Positions 1 to 10,195 are shown, counted from the first letter of the stretch. The stretch: DNA of 64,000 nucleotides from Tolypothrix sp. FACHB-123 (GCF_014697075.1 NZ_JACJRE010000021.1:62001-126000); one strand, 5' to 3'. The notes: generated by a model from the sequence alone, not told the origin. A program made the numbers and translations.

Positions 1-1
1 C

Positions 2-484
2 GAACACCTAGAAGATAATCACGGTCAAATATTGGAATACTGGCGCGTGGAGAAAGCTGACTCTGTGGTGATTCTCCCCATTCAAGCCAATCAAATCATT
101 CTCCCACCACCCAGCTATAGACCGGGATTGGGTCAACTTACCTTTGACTTTCCCGGTGGTCGCTTACCTCCAGGACAAAGTCCTGATGCGGTAGTTCCAG
201 CTATTCTGCAACGAGAATTAGCAATTACAACTACAACAATTAGCCGACTCATACCTTTGAATGCTCAAGGTTGTCCGGTAAATAGTTCTTTTTCTAATCA
301 GAAACTTTACGGCTTTGTAGCCGAACTTGAACCTATACCAATAGTTGCTGCTGAGTATGTTGGTGCAACTTATCCGAAAAATACCACAGGTATACATGAT
401 TTACTCCAGAGTCTCATTTGTTTACAATGCCGTACTGTGCTGCTGGAGTGGTGGTATCAAGAATTAAGAAGTCATATCCCTTAG
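2..484 (+). CDS. Nudix-fold protein, 5' end outside window
   Basis: The frame is open to the left window edge, so the real start lies upstream; the first in-window start-like codon is a TTG at 32. Visible residues resemble the Nudix fold: a beta strand with VVILPIQ, then GLGQLTFDFPGGRLPPG, then QREL. The Nudix box (G-x5-E-x7-REU-x-EE-x-GU) is degenerate: the first Glu is Gln, there are about four extra residues before REL, and the EE pair after REL is replaced by Ile-Thr residues. It may therefore be a non-catalytic Nudix relative. Its stop lies 3 bases from the end of the convergent ShlB-type gene. The family call is moderate; activity is unknown. Confidence 0.55.
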   Translation, partial: EHLEDNHGQILEYWRVEKADSVVILPIQANQIILPPPSYRPGLGQLTFDFPGGRLPPGQSPDAVVPAILQRELAITTTTISRLIPLNAQGCPVNSSFSNQKLYGFVAELEPIPIVAAEYVGATYPKNTTGIHDLLQSLICLQCRTVLLEWWYQELRSHIP

Positions 485-2265
485 AAAGGATTGTAAATCA
501 AAGAGAAATACAGCCCGTTTTCTTGCCAGGTGTTATCTCTGGATTCTACAGATACTAAAGGAATACCCCAATCAAGACGGGCGGTAAAGCGATCGCCTTG
601 TGTCCAACGCAAGCCTAAACCCACAGATGCTAAGGTATTGGGGTCTGGGTTATCCCGATTAGAACTATTCCAGGCGACACCAAAGTCAACAAAGGGAATA
701 ATCTGCAATACACTATTCATCTTGGGTAGGCGCAGAATCGGTACTTGCACTTCAGCGGAAGCAAAAGCACCATTATCTGTTAACAAGTAATCTTGGCGAT
801 AGCCGCGTACTGTATCAATCCCACCCAAACCAAGTTGTTCTAAAGGTAGCAAAGCTCTAGAGGCGAGTTGCGTATTTGCTCGGATGAGCAATAATGTTTC
901 CGGCGCTAGTAGCCTGGCCCACTGGGCTTGACCTTGCCAAGAGAAAAACTGGCTATCGGGAGCTGATTGATTAATAGTTGGATTTAATACATCTATACCT
1001 AAGTTAAATTGCGATCGCAGGGCGATGACTTCGCGGCTATTACGACTTGTCCATTCTTGGAAGAATCGCAGTGCAGAGATGCGGGTTTTACCTTCAGCAT
1101 CAGCCCCTAATGAGGGAAAAGGTAAGCGATCGCCTTCAATATAACTAGCTTCACTTTCTCGCCGCGAAGCTGTCAACCCTAAAGCAAATTCTTGGGTAGG
1201 AGTTTGAATGATGGGTTGACGATAGGTAATTTCGTAATAACGGGAAGAGGATTCAATATCAAGAATATTAAAGGGTTCTTCAATGACATTGCTAGATGTG
1301 GTACCAAAATTAAAAGAAAGGGTACCGTTACGGGCGTTGAGTGGTAAGGTATAGCCTAAATCAAAGGCATTGCTACCATCGGTATTGGTATAAGCGAAGT
1401 TAAAACCATCTCCGAAGCCCAGCAAGTTAGCTTGATTGATTTGTAAGCGGCGACGGAAACTACCTACACTAGGCGATCGCCCATTATCGAGGACGATTTG
1501 CGAACTAAAGGTTTTGGCTTCCCGCACTTCTACTTGTAACACGCTGACCCCAGGACGAGAACCGGCGGATAGTTCCGCAGAGAGGTTTTGAATTAAGGGA
1601 TTGAGTTGCAGTAGTTGCAATGCTTCGAGTAATTTTTCCCGATTTAAAGGTGCGCCGGTGGCGATCGCTAAGCGACTCCGGACATAATTAGGATTGAGAC
1701 GGCGAGTTCCAGTTATCTGGATTTCTTCTAACTTTCCTTCCACAATCTGAATTTTCACCACACCAGATTTAATAGTTTGGGGAGGAATGTACGCACCCGA
1801 AGTAATATAACCTTTCTTGACATATAAATCGGTAATTTTCGACCTTGCTTGAAATATCTCCGCTAGAGATATTGGTCTTTTGGTAAATTCTGCGATCGCC
1901 GCAGCTAATTCTTCCTGAGAGAAGACTGTACTCCCCACAATTTCAAACTTATCCACAACAATCGTTTCTGGTAACTTATCGGGAAAAGGTTGCTCTGGTG
2001 TCGGGTTAGGACTAGGCGAGGGAAGTAAATCTTCTGGTGGGGGTAATGGCTGGGGTGGGTTCGGTGAGGGAGATGGGGAAGGTATGGGTGGTTGCACATC
2101 TTGTGGCGGCGGCAACTGTTGAGAGAGGATAGAGCTAGCATTTGGCACTTGTACAGTATCAATCGTCTGGGCTTTCGCTGACCGAGAACTCATGCTGCTA
2201 AGCAACACCAATATACTTAGCTGTAACCATAATACTGTTCGCTTGGGAAAAAATTTATTGCTCAT
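481..2265 (-). CDS. ShlB/FhaC/HecB-type two-partner secretion transporter (TpsB)
   Basis: Outer-membrane Omp85-superfamily pore that in characterised two-partner systems exports one large TpsA exoprotein. The 594 residues show a signal peptide (about 1-32, ending SAKAQ), a Pro/Ser-rich linker (about 50-95), a first POTRA domain starting near [13 protein letters not shown], a second POTRA near 175-250, and a C-terminal 16-strand-type barrel. The barrel carries the VRGYRQD motif typical of loop L6 and ends in Phe, as outer-membrane barrels usually do. The length is normal for the family. No TpsA gene is visible in the window, so the substrate is unknown. TPR-CHAT proteins such as the one at 14.2-16.8 kb often occur near such systems in cyanobacteria, but the link here is inference. 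Confidence 0.9.
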   Translation of the reverse strand: MSNKFFPKRTVLWLQLSILVLLSSMSSRSAKAQTIDTVQVPNASSILSQQLPPPQDVQPPIPSPSPSPNPPQPLPPPEDLLPSPSPNPTPEQPFPDKLPETIVVDKFEIVGSTVFSQEELAAAIAEFTKRPISLAEIFQARSKITDLYVKKGYITSGAYIPPQTIKSGVVKIQIVEGKLEEIQITGTRRLNPNYVRSRLAIATGAPLNREKLLEALQLLQLNPLIQNLSAELSAGSRPGVSVLQVEVREAKTFSSQIVLDNGRSPSVGSFRRRLQINQANLLGFGDGFNFAYTNTDGSNAFDLGYTLPLNARNGTLSFNFGTTSSNVIEEPFNILDIESSSRYYEITYRQPIIQTPTQEFALGLTASRRESEASYIEGDRLPFPSLGADAEGKTRISALRFFQEWTSRNSREVIALRSQFNLGIDVLNPTINQSAPDSQFFSWQGQAQWARLLAPETLLLIRANTQLASRALLPLEQLGLGGIDTVRGYRQDYLLTDNGAFASAEVQVPILRLPKMNSVLQIIPFVDFGVAWNSSNRDNPDPNTLASVGLGLRWTQGDRFTARLDWGIPLVSVESRDNTWQENGLYFSLIYNPF

Positions 2266-3264
2266 ACTGATTGTGACAATTCAAAGGACATAAAAATTTA
2301 TCGGTCAGCAAGTTGACATTACAGGGAAGTAGTTTGTGTCATATTTATTGACCTAAGTCTTACCTAAATGGAAAATTTAACCTATAGTTTAAACTGATAC
2401 CTGAAGTTTCACTATTATCTAGTACGATCCAGGAATTTGCCAAGCACATCAAAGACCTCTTACCAACCGCCAACTGGATAAAATCAATATGTAGTAATCC
2501 TATAGCAACCTGACATGAGTTAGGAAATTAATCCTAGATATAGGAAATATACACTGTTACAGCAGGTCAGAGATTTGTTCATAAATAATTGACAATTTAT
2601 ATATTTGATTTTTGCAAATTTTAGATAGTCTGACACCTTACAAATATCGGATATTTTAGTTATTAAACTATTTACCTATATTTGAAAATAAATTATTAAT
2701 TATATATTTCATGAATATAAATAACTGAAATTTTGATGATAGTTAAACTGTTATCTGTCTCAATTGTAGATATCAATATCAATTAGCTAGAAAAATGTCT
2801 CATTAGTATCAAATATTTTGCCTGCTCGGCATATTCTGTTATTTTTAGAGTTTAACTTAATGTATTTAATTGCACATTTATTACTTCAGTATCATACCCT
2901 TGAACTTGCTGTAAGTAAGTTGGTGCAATAAAACCCAACTATGTGAAGAAAAGTAAATAAGGCTCAAACTCTTTCTCCCTCTGCCTTATGCCAACAATAA
3001 TTATTTACGCTGACCTATTTAATGTAGCTTTTTTGACTCTTCATTCCCCTTGCTTGTGAGCATGACTGATAAAATAACTACCCCATCCCTGGATGAAAAA
3101 CCTACTCTTGGGCAGTATTTTGTAAAGAGTCTTTCGGTATAATATCTTATTTGAACTTTTGTTTCGTTAGATTGAAAAATCTATCATGCTTTTGGCTGTT
3201 ACTGTGCGTTAATCGCCAGCTTATTGTCAGTTTATTACCACCAATAAAGTAAGATTTTCCGCTA
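2266..3264. other. 1-kb AT-rich intergenic region
   Basis: Divergent spacer between the TpsB gene and the MFS gene. It must hold both promoters. All frames are broken by frequent stops, and I see no RNA gene, repeat array or clear operator. Confidence 0.6.
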
Positions 3265-4740
3265 GTGAAGACTCTATCTCCCTCTGCTGAAGAACTACTA
3301 AAAAACTCCCCTCCGATAGAAGTAGAAGTCATCAAGCCCGCTCCAGCATCAGCACTCATACCTCAGACAGATTCGCCACCAAGAATTTCCAAGCAAGCTA
3401 CTCGAACTAGCCTCAAGGCTTCCACCATAGATGGCGTGTTTGCGACTATTTTTTCTAATATTACTGGTGGTGTACTGCTGGTTAACTTCTTACTCCAGTT
3501 GGGTGCTACCCCAGTGGAAATTGGCTTGCTATCTTCCATCCCCCTACTCGTAAATTTCTTACAACCTCTAGGAGCCTATCTTGCCGATCGCACTTCCAGT
3601 CGCCATTGGTATACAATGATTATTTTTGGCCCCTCCAGACTTCTGTGGTTGGTATTAGTCGCGGGTATTGCTTGGTTTTGCTGTGCTGATATTGAATCCC
3701 ACCAGTTAGTTATTTGGACTTTAGGAATTATTCTCCTTACTAATATCTTGGGAGCCTTAGGTGGTTGCGCCTGGTTTAGCTGGATGGCTGCTTTAGTTCC
3801 CCCTCCTTTGCGAGGGCGTTATTTTGGCTTGCGCAATAGTGCAGGTAGCTTGGCTAATTTCTTATCTGTACCTGTTCTCGGATATATTGTTTCGGCTTGG
3901 CCTGGTGGTGATATTCAAGGTTACGGTGTACTGTTATTTTTCGGGGTCATCATTGGCTTAATCAGTTTAGCTTGTCAGTTTTGGATGGTGGATGTTAATC
4001 CCCAAGTTTATCGCGCTGGTAAAACTGCATCTTCAACTGCGGAAAATCCCGACGATTCCCCACCAAAGCCATTCACTATGTTTAAAGACAGGAATTTCTT
4101 AAAATTTCTGCTCTATGTGGGCTTGTGGACATTCGCTGTGAACCTCAGCTCGCCGTTTTTTAATCTTTATATGTTAAAAAACTTAGATTTAGACTTGACT
4201 ACAGTCACTCTTTATGCAAGTTTACTGGCTGGGGCTAACTTAGTCATGTTGGTAATCTGGGGTAAGTTAGCCGATCGCATAGGTAATCGTCCCATACTAT
4301 TATTAGTTGGTAGTTTAATTGCCGTCACACCCTTATTTTGGCTAGGCGTGGGTAGTGACTTAATTTCTGTCTGGTTATGGCTACCCTTGATACATCTGAT
4401 TTGGGGTGGTTTTGGTGCAGCCCTCGACTTGTGTAACAGTAATATTCAGATGGAAATGGCTCCTTTGGATAGTCCTTCGCAATATTTTGCGATCGCAGCT
4501 GCTGTTATTGGCGTTAGTGGTGGTTTAGGTGCAACAACTGGCGGTTTTTTAGCTCAGCTAGATATTATTGGTGGTTTTCCAGGATTATTTACGCTTTCCG
4601 CCGCTTTGCGATTAATAGCTCTTTTCCCCTTAATCTTTGTGCGCGAACCCCGCAGTAAATCGCTGACTCATGTCATCGAAAAAATTCTGCCTTTTAAGCC
4701 AAAAACAGAGTTAGCCTCTACAGAGAAAATGGCAGTTTAA
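3265..4740 (+). CDS. MFS transporter
   Basis: 491-residue inner-membrane major facilitator permease starting at GTG. After a hydrophilic N-terminus of about 45 residues there are about 12 hydrophobic segments. The loop between helices 2 and 3 carries the family A-like motif (YLADRTSSRHWY), repeated in the second half as KLADRIGNRPIL. A hydrophilic central loop with PDDSPPKPF separates the two halves. It resembles the cyanobacterial MFS group with GALGGCAWFSWMAALVP in helix 4. The substrate cannot be told. The gene stands alone and is convergent with the MORN-kinase gene. Confidence 0.85.
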   Translation: MKTLSPSAEELLKNSPPIEVEVIKPAPASALIPQTDSPPRISKQATRTSLKASTIDGVFATIFSNITGGVLLVNFLLQLGATPVEIGLLSSIPLLVNFLQPLGAYLADRTSSRHWYTMIIFGPSRLLWLVLVAGIAWFCCADIESHQLVIWTLGIILLTNILGALGGCAWFSWMAALVPPPLRGRYFGLRNSAGSLANFLSVPVLGYIVSAWPGGDIQGYGVLLFFGVIIGLISLACQFWMVDVNPQVYRAGKTASSTAENPDDSPPKPFTMFKDRNFLKFLLYVGLWTFAVNLSSPFFNLYMLKNLDLDLTTVTLYASLLAGANLVMLVIWGKLADRIGNRPILLLVGSLIAVTPLFWLGVGSDLISVWLWLPLIHLIWGGFGAALDLCNSNIQMEMAPLDSPSQYFAIAAAVIGVSGGLGATTGGFLAQLDIIGGFPGLFTLSAALRLIALFPLIFVREPRSKSLTHVIEKILPFKPKTELASTEKMAV

Positions 4741-4819
4741 TTGAAATTTTCGCCAACAAGCTAGAGCATATAAACTTAAGGAATTTTAGATTGTAGATTT
4801 TGGATTGTAAATTCAAAAT

Positions 4820-6328
4820 CTACTTCTGGCTAGCAACAGGTGATGAAGACTGCTTATTACATAAGAAATTACTTCCTTCTAACTGATTTTTCTGCCACTT
4901 TCCATGATGTTCTGTATTATCTGGTGTTAGAGATAATACTCCTTCTCCTTGACATTGATTGTTAGCAAAGTTTCCTCTATATTCATTACCATTCTTCCAT
5001 TTCAATCTGCCTAGCCCTTGCAATTTATCTTCTTGAAATTGACCTAAGTAATAATAGAGATGAGAAGATTTTGGATAGGATAATCTTCCACAACCATTAC
5101 GTTGATTATTTTTAAAATCTCCATAGTATTGAAAACCACCTTGCTTAAATACCATCAATCCTCTACCATTAGCGTCTTTTGTTTTTGGATCTATCTGTCC
5201 GTAATATTTATATACGTTATTTTCCCAATCTGGTTTACCTGTAGCTGGAGGTGGTGAGGATAAGCCTCTATCGCCATCACAAGGTAACTCCACGAATTTT
5301 TTTGTCGGTATTGGTGTGGGGGTAGAAGTTTGTGGATTGTTTACAGGAGATGGTGATTGAGCCAAATATTTAGGTACAAAGTACAAAGACGCAATTAATG
5401 CCACTAAACCTACCCCCCCTGCTACGATTAATTTCGGATTAATTAGCGATCGCCTGGGCTGTGACTGTACTTTTACTGAGCTTAGCGGTAGTGATTGAGT
5501 CAGTGCTTGTAAGGCTTCTGTGGCTGTGGGGTAACGTTGGCTAAAGTGAGAACGTACCATAGTTGTTAACACTTCAGCTAACCTATCGCTGACAATTGCA
5601 CGATCCCGCCACATGATTTCACCTGTAACAGCATCTTCCGGTAAATTTTGCGGTGCTATCCCTGTGATTGCTTGGATTCCTAGCATCCCTACTGCATACA
5701 CATCGCTAGACAGCTTAGGCTTACCATTAGCTTGTTCATTTGGCATATAGCCATTTGTACCAATCAAGATGGTTGATGTCACTAAACCTTGAGTATTCGT
5801 CTCCAAGCCTTTAATTTCTTTGACTGCGCCAAAATCAATTAGCACAATCGTTCCATCTTGACGACGCATGATATTTTTGGGTTTAATATCCCGATGAATA
5901 ATATTTTGTTGATGAACAACTACTAAAATTTCTAAAACATCTTTAAGTAATTTTTTTACTTGTGCTTCGTTCCACGGCTGACCTAATATTATTTCTTTGC
6001 TTAAGTCATGCCCATCAATAAATTCCTGTACTAAATAAAATTCGCCGTTCTCTTCAAAATGGGCAAAAAGCTGGGGAATGCGATCGCTCATTTTGCCTAA
6101 ACGGTATAAAGCTCCAGCTTCCCGATCGAATAAAGTTTTAGCAATTTTTAAAAGTTCTTCATTTTGGTTTTGTGGTTTTAGATGTTTAACCACACATTTC
6201 GGCTTAGGATTTGTAGGTATATCCAAATCTTCTGCTAGATATGTTTCACCAAATCCACCACTTGCTAATGGTTGAATAACTTTGTAACGACTGCGGAGTA
6301 TTATGCTACGATAGTCCATCAGATTCAC
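4820..6328 (-). CDS. Ser/Thr protein kinase with C-terminal MORN repeats
   Basis: Hanks-type kinase of 502 residues. The glycine loop is ASGGFGET (22-29), the ATP lysine is in CVVKHL (about 48), the catalytic loop is HRDIKPKN (145-152) and DFG is at 165-167, so it looks active. A single membrane helix (about 300-318) follows, then a Pro/Thr linker and a C-terminal region from about 345 with MORN-type repeats (YYGDFKNNQRNGCGRLSYP and similar). Topology suggests a cytoplasmic kinase and an outside MORN domain, a receptor-like layout. The MORN tail is closely matched by the secreted protein at 7303-7977. The substrate is unknown. Confidence 0.9.
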   Translation of the reverse strand: MNLMDYRSIILRSRYKVIQPLASGGFGETYLAEDLDIPTNPKPKCVVKHLKPQNQNEELLKIAKTLFDREAGALYRLGKMSDRIPQLFAHFEENGEFYLVQEFIDGHDLSKEIILGQPWNEAQVKKLLKDVLEILVVVHQQNIIHRDIKPKNIMRRQDGTIVLIDFGAVKEIKGLETNTQGLVTSTILIGTNGYMPNEQANGKPKLSSDVYAVGMLGIQAITGIAPQNLPEDAVTGEIMWRDRAIVSDRLAEVLTTMVRSHFSQRYPTATEALQALTQSLPLSSVKVQSQPRRSLINPKLIVAGGVGLVALIASLYFVPKYLAQSPSPVNNPQTSTPTPIPTKKFVELPCDGDRGLSSPPPATGKPDWENNVYKYYGQIDPKTKDANGRGLMVFKQGGFQYYGDFKNNQRNGCGRLSYPKSSHLYYYLGQFQEDKLQGLGRLKWKNGNEYRGNFANNQCQGEGVLSLTPDNTEHHGKWQKNQLEGSNFLCNKQSSSPVASQK

Positions 6329-7302
6329 TTAACCTTAAATCAGGAATATAGGATTTGATTTATAGTGGTTTAAACGCAATCAAATACAACAGTAAATTTG
6401 TTTTTTTATATACAAAATTTGCACAATGCTAGAACCGAATCTTGGAGTAGCAACAGCGTCATAAGGCATAAACAAGGGACTAATAATGTTATGTATCTTA
6501 TATTTTATGCTATTATATTTTTATTAAAATTCTATCGAAAAAACTAAAATTTTTCATTATACCGAGCAGTTTATAAAAAATTAACTTGTTGTAGAAGTGT
6601 CGTACTGCAATAAAGTGACGCTTGGTAGTCATTGTTACTCCTATTCATAATTTATCAGCAAAAAAACAGTAAATTTTTGTAAAAATTATATTGTAAAAAT
6701 ATATTCTTATTATTTTTTCAAGGAAAATTTAAATTCTTGAGGGCAAGTTTGTGCCAGACACAGCCATTATTAGGACAGCGAGTTTATATTTTCTTATACT
6801 TAAGTACTACCGTAAATTAATATCTCCTGCTAATATATACTTACGTGTTGTTCAGATGGGCTATATTTGTTATTTTTGCGTAACTAAACTCTATCAAATC
6901 TAGTAGCAATAGAAACTAGTATTGACTGTGTTTCCATAAGCATTAAGACAATACTTAGCTTTTTGTGTCATTTTTATGATGAAAGCCAAAGAGAAATTTA
7001 TGTAACATAAAATACTGACAGAATTTTTGGCTAGATTAATAAATTTTGTTTTTTAACAATCATGACCATGCACTCTGGAAAATAATGCTACATTTAATAA
7101 TTAATCCATATAAGCAAAAAGCCTTAGTTTGTTTTGTCTGAATTTATACGGCCAAATTCAAAGTAATAGTCTTAGTTGGAAGGGAAATTTTCTGGCTCAA
7201 TGTATGTAGTTTAACGACATTAACTTGATAAACAAACAAATCCATTTTTTATCCAAAATTTGCTAAAGTCTTCCAGTAGTTTAGTTTTAAAAATCAGGTT
7301 TT
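6329..7302. other. Nearly 1-kb AT-rich intergenic region
   Basis: Divergent spacer between the MORN kinase and the MORN protein. It is AT-rich with stops in every frame. I see no RNA gene or array. Given its length it could hide a small RNA, but nothing in it supports a call. Confidence 0.5.
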
Positions 7303-7977
7303 ATGAAGAAGAATTTGATAATTTCCACTACTTTTTTACTTGTTTTTACAACTTTAGGTATTTTTCCAGTACAGAAAATATTAGGTCAACAAGTATCGCC
7401 TGGATCTTCTGAACCAAGCAACTTACCAGATTCCCCAACAACACCATCATCTACACCAACTACTACACCAGTTCCTGAAACAACACCAAATAAGGTACCA
7501 AATTCTCCAAAATTCTCCCAACTACCTTGCGATAGCGATAGCAAGTTATCTTCACCACCTTCAGCTACAGGTAAACCAACCTGGGAAACTAACATCTATA
7601 AATATTACGGACAGATAGATTCAAGAACAAAACAAGCTAACGGTAGAGGATTGATGGTATTTAAGGAGAATGGGTTTCAATATTATGGTGATTTTAAAAA
7701 TAATAAACGTCATGGTTGTGGAAGATTATCTTATCCAGTAGAAAGTAATATTAACTATTATGTAGGAGAATTTAAAAATGATAAATTGCAAGGACTGGGG
7801 TCTTTAAAATTAAGAAATGGCAATGAATATAGAGGAAATTTTGCCAACAGTAAATGTCAAGGAGAAGGAGTCTATATATTTGCAGACAAGACTGAGCAAG
7901 ATGGACGCTGGAACGCGGATAAGTTAGAAGGAATTGATAATTTTTCATGTAAGTCGTTCAACCGCGATTATCGCTAG
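7303..7977 (+). CDS. Secreted MORN-repeat protein, paralogue of the kinase tail
   Basis: 224 residues with an N-terminal signal segment (about 1-29, ending KILGQQ), a Pro/Thr/Ser-rich linker (about 30-70), then a domain starting LPCDSDSKLSSPPSATG with MORN repeats. From LPCD onward it aligns without large gaps to the C-terminus of the kinase at 4820-6328, including the segments NGRGLMVFK, FQYYGDFKNN and NGNEYRGNFAN. The shared part begins at the same point after a similar linker, suggesting one duplicated module with or without a kinase. It probably acts in the periplasm or outside. Its role is unknown. Confidence 0.8.
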   Translation: MKKNLIISTTFLLVFTTLGIFPVQKILGQQVSPGSSEPSNLPDSPTTPSSTPTTTPVPETTPNKVPNSPKFSQLPCDSDSKLSSPPSATGKPTWETNIYKYYGQIDSRTKQANGRGLMVFKENGFQYYGDFKNNKRHGCGRLSYPVESNINYYVGEFKNDKLQGLGSLKLRNGNEYRGNFANSKCQGEGVYIFADKTEQDGRWNADKLEGIDNFSCKSFNRDYR

Positions 7978-8017
7978 TCTACAGATAAATTAACAAAGCA
8001 AAGGTTATTTAATTAAC

Positions 8018-8512
8018 ATGAAAATTCTACTTTCTGCTACTGCTTTATTTGTGTTCACAAGTTTGAGTTTTCTTCCAGCCCAACGATTATTAGCCCAAGA
8101 AGCGCTTCCTGTTGCAGGCCCCGCAATAGCGTCTAACAATAATGTTGATGAATTACCCTCTGCTGGCCCTGCGAGAGTGTCAGGAGGGACACAATCTTCA
8201 TCACGCGCCTCAAGACGTTCAATGGTCATTAGTAGGGCAGAATCTAGAAGGGTATCAAGACGTTCCACAGCTACAAATACACAAGAACCTAGAAGGGTAT
8301 CAAGACGTTCTACAGCCACGAATACACAAGAACCTAGAAGGACATCAAGGCGTTCTACGGCAGTTACTAGCAGAGAATCTAAACCACGAGTTAGATCTAC
8401 AACTTACACAACGCAAGGACAAACTCCTTCAAGAAGGAGGATTAGAAAAACTACTACACCAGTTCCAAGAATACAGTCAGTCCCTGGTAATTTCCGAGTA
8501 ATATTATGGTGA
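8018..8512 (+). CDS. Secreted Arg/Ser/Thr-rich repeat protein
   Basis: 164-residue protein with a clear signal peptide (MKILLSATALFVFTSLSFLP, cleavage probably near LLAQEA). The mature part is very basic and built of near-identical repeats of the type SRRSTATNTQEPRRV (about residues 70-125). There is no known domain and low complexity suggests disorder. It lies 40 bases after the MORN gene, in the same direction, and both have similar export signals, so they may be co-expressed. Reading frames also stay open in other phases across the repeat, but only this one has a signal peptide. A hairpin terminator follows at 8530. Confidence 0.7.
   Translation: MKILLSATALFVFTSLSFLPAQRLLAQEALPVAGPAIASNNNVDELPSAGPARVSGGTQSSSRASRRSMVISRAESRRVSRRSTATNTQEPRRVSRRSTATNTQEPRRTSRRSTAVTSRESKPRVRSTTYTTQGQTPSRRRIRKTTTPVPRIQSVPGNFRVILW
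8244..8362 (+). repeat. In-gene tandem repeat coding SRRSTATNTQEPRRV-type units
   Basis: Two nearly identical 45-base units plus partial copies, with shared blocks such as AGAAGGGTATCAAGACGTTC and ACACAAGAACCTAGAAGG. The unit is a multiple of three, so copy number can change without shifting frame. Confidence 0.75.
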
Positions 8513-8529
8513 AACAAGCGGAAAACTAA

Positions 8530-8576
8530 AATTTAAGAATTCGGAAATTAAGATTTTCTGAATTCTTAAATTTTAT
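8530..8576 (+). terminator. Rho-independent terminator-like hairpin
   Basis: Arms at about 8530-8547 and 8554-8572 (AATTTAAGAATTC... and its complement, one wobble) enclose a short loop and are followed by TTTTATT. Placed 18 bases after the Arg/Ser-rich gene. The rest of 8513-8900 is AT-rich and shows nothing else I can name. Confidence 0.7.
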
Positions 8577-8900
8577 TAATTAAGAGAAACGATTTTTGTA
8601 GCTAGTAAAGAAGATAAAAATATTGTTTGAAGTAGTCCATTAATAATACACTAAAAGATGAATTAAGAGTTTAAGCATTACCTCTAATTGTTACTACATT
8701 TTTGCTTTATATAATTTACATCCTCCGATAAGCCAGATAATGTGAATGCAAAATTTTAGAGTTTATAATTAAACAATCGTGACATAGCACAGTTGAGAAG
8801 AGTCTATCTATAGTATATTTCTTGAATAAATTTATGTTTTCGTTAGATTAACAAAGTGATGATTTTCACTCAAATAGCTATGCTAGAAGCTGAGTAATTT

Positions 8901-9488
8901 ATGCAAAACAAGATAATCAAGAAAAACCTAAATATTATTACTGGGTTAGGTATTGCTTTGAGTACAATTACAATGTTGTTCTGGCTGCAATCAGAGCCTA
9001 CGGCTAAAGTAGATCTAAAGAAACGTGTAATTTCCCAAAAAACAACAGAGAATCCAGCAACGCCTGTTATCAAATCAACTATTCCCGCAACCGCTCAAAA
9101 AAACATCCGTTTAGTACTGAAATTAAGTATGCGGAAGCTATATGTATATACAGGAGATAATTTACAAGCTAGTTATCCAGTTGGGATTGGTAAACCAGGA
9201 TTGGAAACACCAGTAGGAAAGTTTAAAGTAATTGAAATGCTGAAAAACCCAGAATGGACACATCCTCAAACTGGGAAATTAGTTCTTCCAGGGCCAAATA
9301 ATCCCTTGGGGGAACGCTGGATTGCTTTTTGGAATATTGGTAGAGAATACATCGGATTTCACGGGACTCCTGAGAGAGCATCTGTTGGTAAAGCGGTTTC
9401 TCATGGTTGCGTTCGCATGTATAACGAGCATGTCCGTGAACTGTATGAAATTGTCAAACTCGGTACTCCCGTTGTAGTAGAAAATTGA
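8901..9488 (+). CDS. L,D-transpeptidase (YkuD family)
   Basis: Cell-wall enzyme predicted to make 3-3 cross-links or attach proteins to peptidoglycan. It has 195 residues: an N-terminal membrane anchor or signal (about 10-30), then a YkuD domain starting IRLVLKLSMRKLYVY. The active-site block is present: HG at 154-155 and SHGCVRM at 167-173, with Cys170 as the nucleophile. YPVGIGKPGLETPVGKF is the usual substrate-strand motif. It acts in the periplasm. It is convergent with the Crp/Fnr gene, 11 bases apart. Confidence 0.9.
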   Translation: MQNKIIKKNLNIITGLGIALSTITMLFWLQSEPTAKVDLKKRVISQKTTENPATPVIKSTIPATAQKNIRLVLKLSMRKLYVYTGDNLQASYPVGIGKPGLETPVGKFKVIEMLKNPEWTHPQTGKLVLPGPNNPLGERWIAFWNIGREYIGFHGTPERASVGKAVSHGCVRMYNEHVRELYEIVKLGTPVVVEN

Positions 9489-9499
9489 TACTTCCCCGT

Positions 9500-10195
9500 T
9501 TATTTATTTTGTCCTACATTCATTAAGCGATCGCGATCGCACAATTTAATGGTTGTCCCGTTGATTTCAATCATGCCATCTTGACTCAGTTTATAAAAGG
9601 CACGGGAGAGGGTTTCGGGAATTGTCCCTAATAGCGCCGCTAGTTGTCCTTTAGCTAAATCCAACTCGAAAACATCCGCATTACCCCGGCGATGGCTCAA
9701 ATTTAACAAGTAATTCGCTAAACGCTCTGGTACTTCCTTAAAAGACAGGCTATCAACCAAAAAAGTTAATTTGCGCAAATGACGGGCAAAAGTTCCTAAA
9801 ATTGCGATCGCTAAAGTTGGGTGTTGTTGTAAAACCATCAAAAATGCCGTGCGCGGAATAAACACCACCTCGGAATTTTCAATCGCCGCAGCTGAAGCCG
9901 GAAACTGTCCCCCATCAAAAGCCGGTACCTCCGCAAAATGATCCCCCGCAGCAAATATATGCAGAATTTGTTCTTTACCTGCATTAGCTAGCTTAAAAAC
10001 CTTAATTCTCCCAGATTTGACAATAAAAAACCCGCTCCCTGGATCTCCCTCTAAAAATATCGTTGCTCCTCTTTTATAAGTCTGGAGAATCGAAATATTA
10101 GCTAATGCTTGTAATTGCTCATCTAATACACCTTGAAAAATCGGCGTACTTTGCAAAAAATTTTTAACTTCTAAAACACTTTCAGTTAAAGTCAT
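9500..10195 (-). CDS. Crp/Fnr-family regulator, probable regulator of hcp
   Basis: 231 residues: cyclic-nucleotide-binding-like beta barrel (about 18-135), long dimer helix, C-terminal winged HTH (about 175-225). There is no N-terminal cysteine cluster of the FNR [4Fe-4S] type, so it resembles the DNR/NarR group rather than FNR proper. The recognition helix reads ETLSR (194-198), matching the E-x2-S-R pattern that reads TTGA half-sites in FNR and DNR. It is divergent from hcp, and a TTGAC-N4-ATCAA palindrome lies between them at 10309-10322. The likely job is nitrosative- or redox-responsive control of hcp, and that is inference. Confidence 0.87.
   Translation of the reverse strand: MTLTESVLEVKNFLQSTPIFQGVLDEQLQALANISILQTYKRGATIFLEGDPGSGFFIVKSGRIKVFKLANAGKEQILHIFAAGDHFAEVPAFDGGQFPASAAAIENSEVVFIPRTAFLMVLQQHPTLAIAILGTFARHLRKLTFLVDSLSFKEVPERLANYLLNLSHRRGNADVFELDLAKGQLAALLGTIPETLSRAFYKLSQDGMIEINGTTIKLCDRDRLMNVGQNK

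Noticed and set aside
1-2300. A TpsA exoprotein partner for the TpsB transporter
   Set aside because: No large beta-helical exoprotein frame exists in the window.
8005-8501. Alternative frames over the Arg/Ser-rich gene
   Set aside because: They stay open only because of the repeat; only the 8018 frame has a signal peptide.
9500-10195. Oxygen-sensing FNR with an Fe-S cluster
   Set aside because: No N-terminal cysteine cluster is present.
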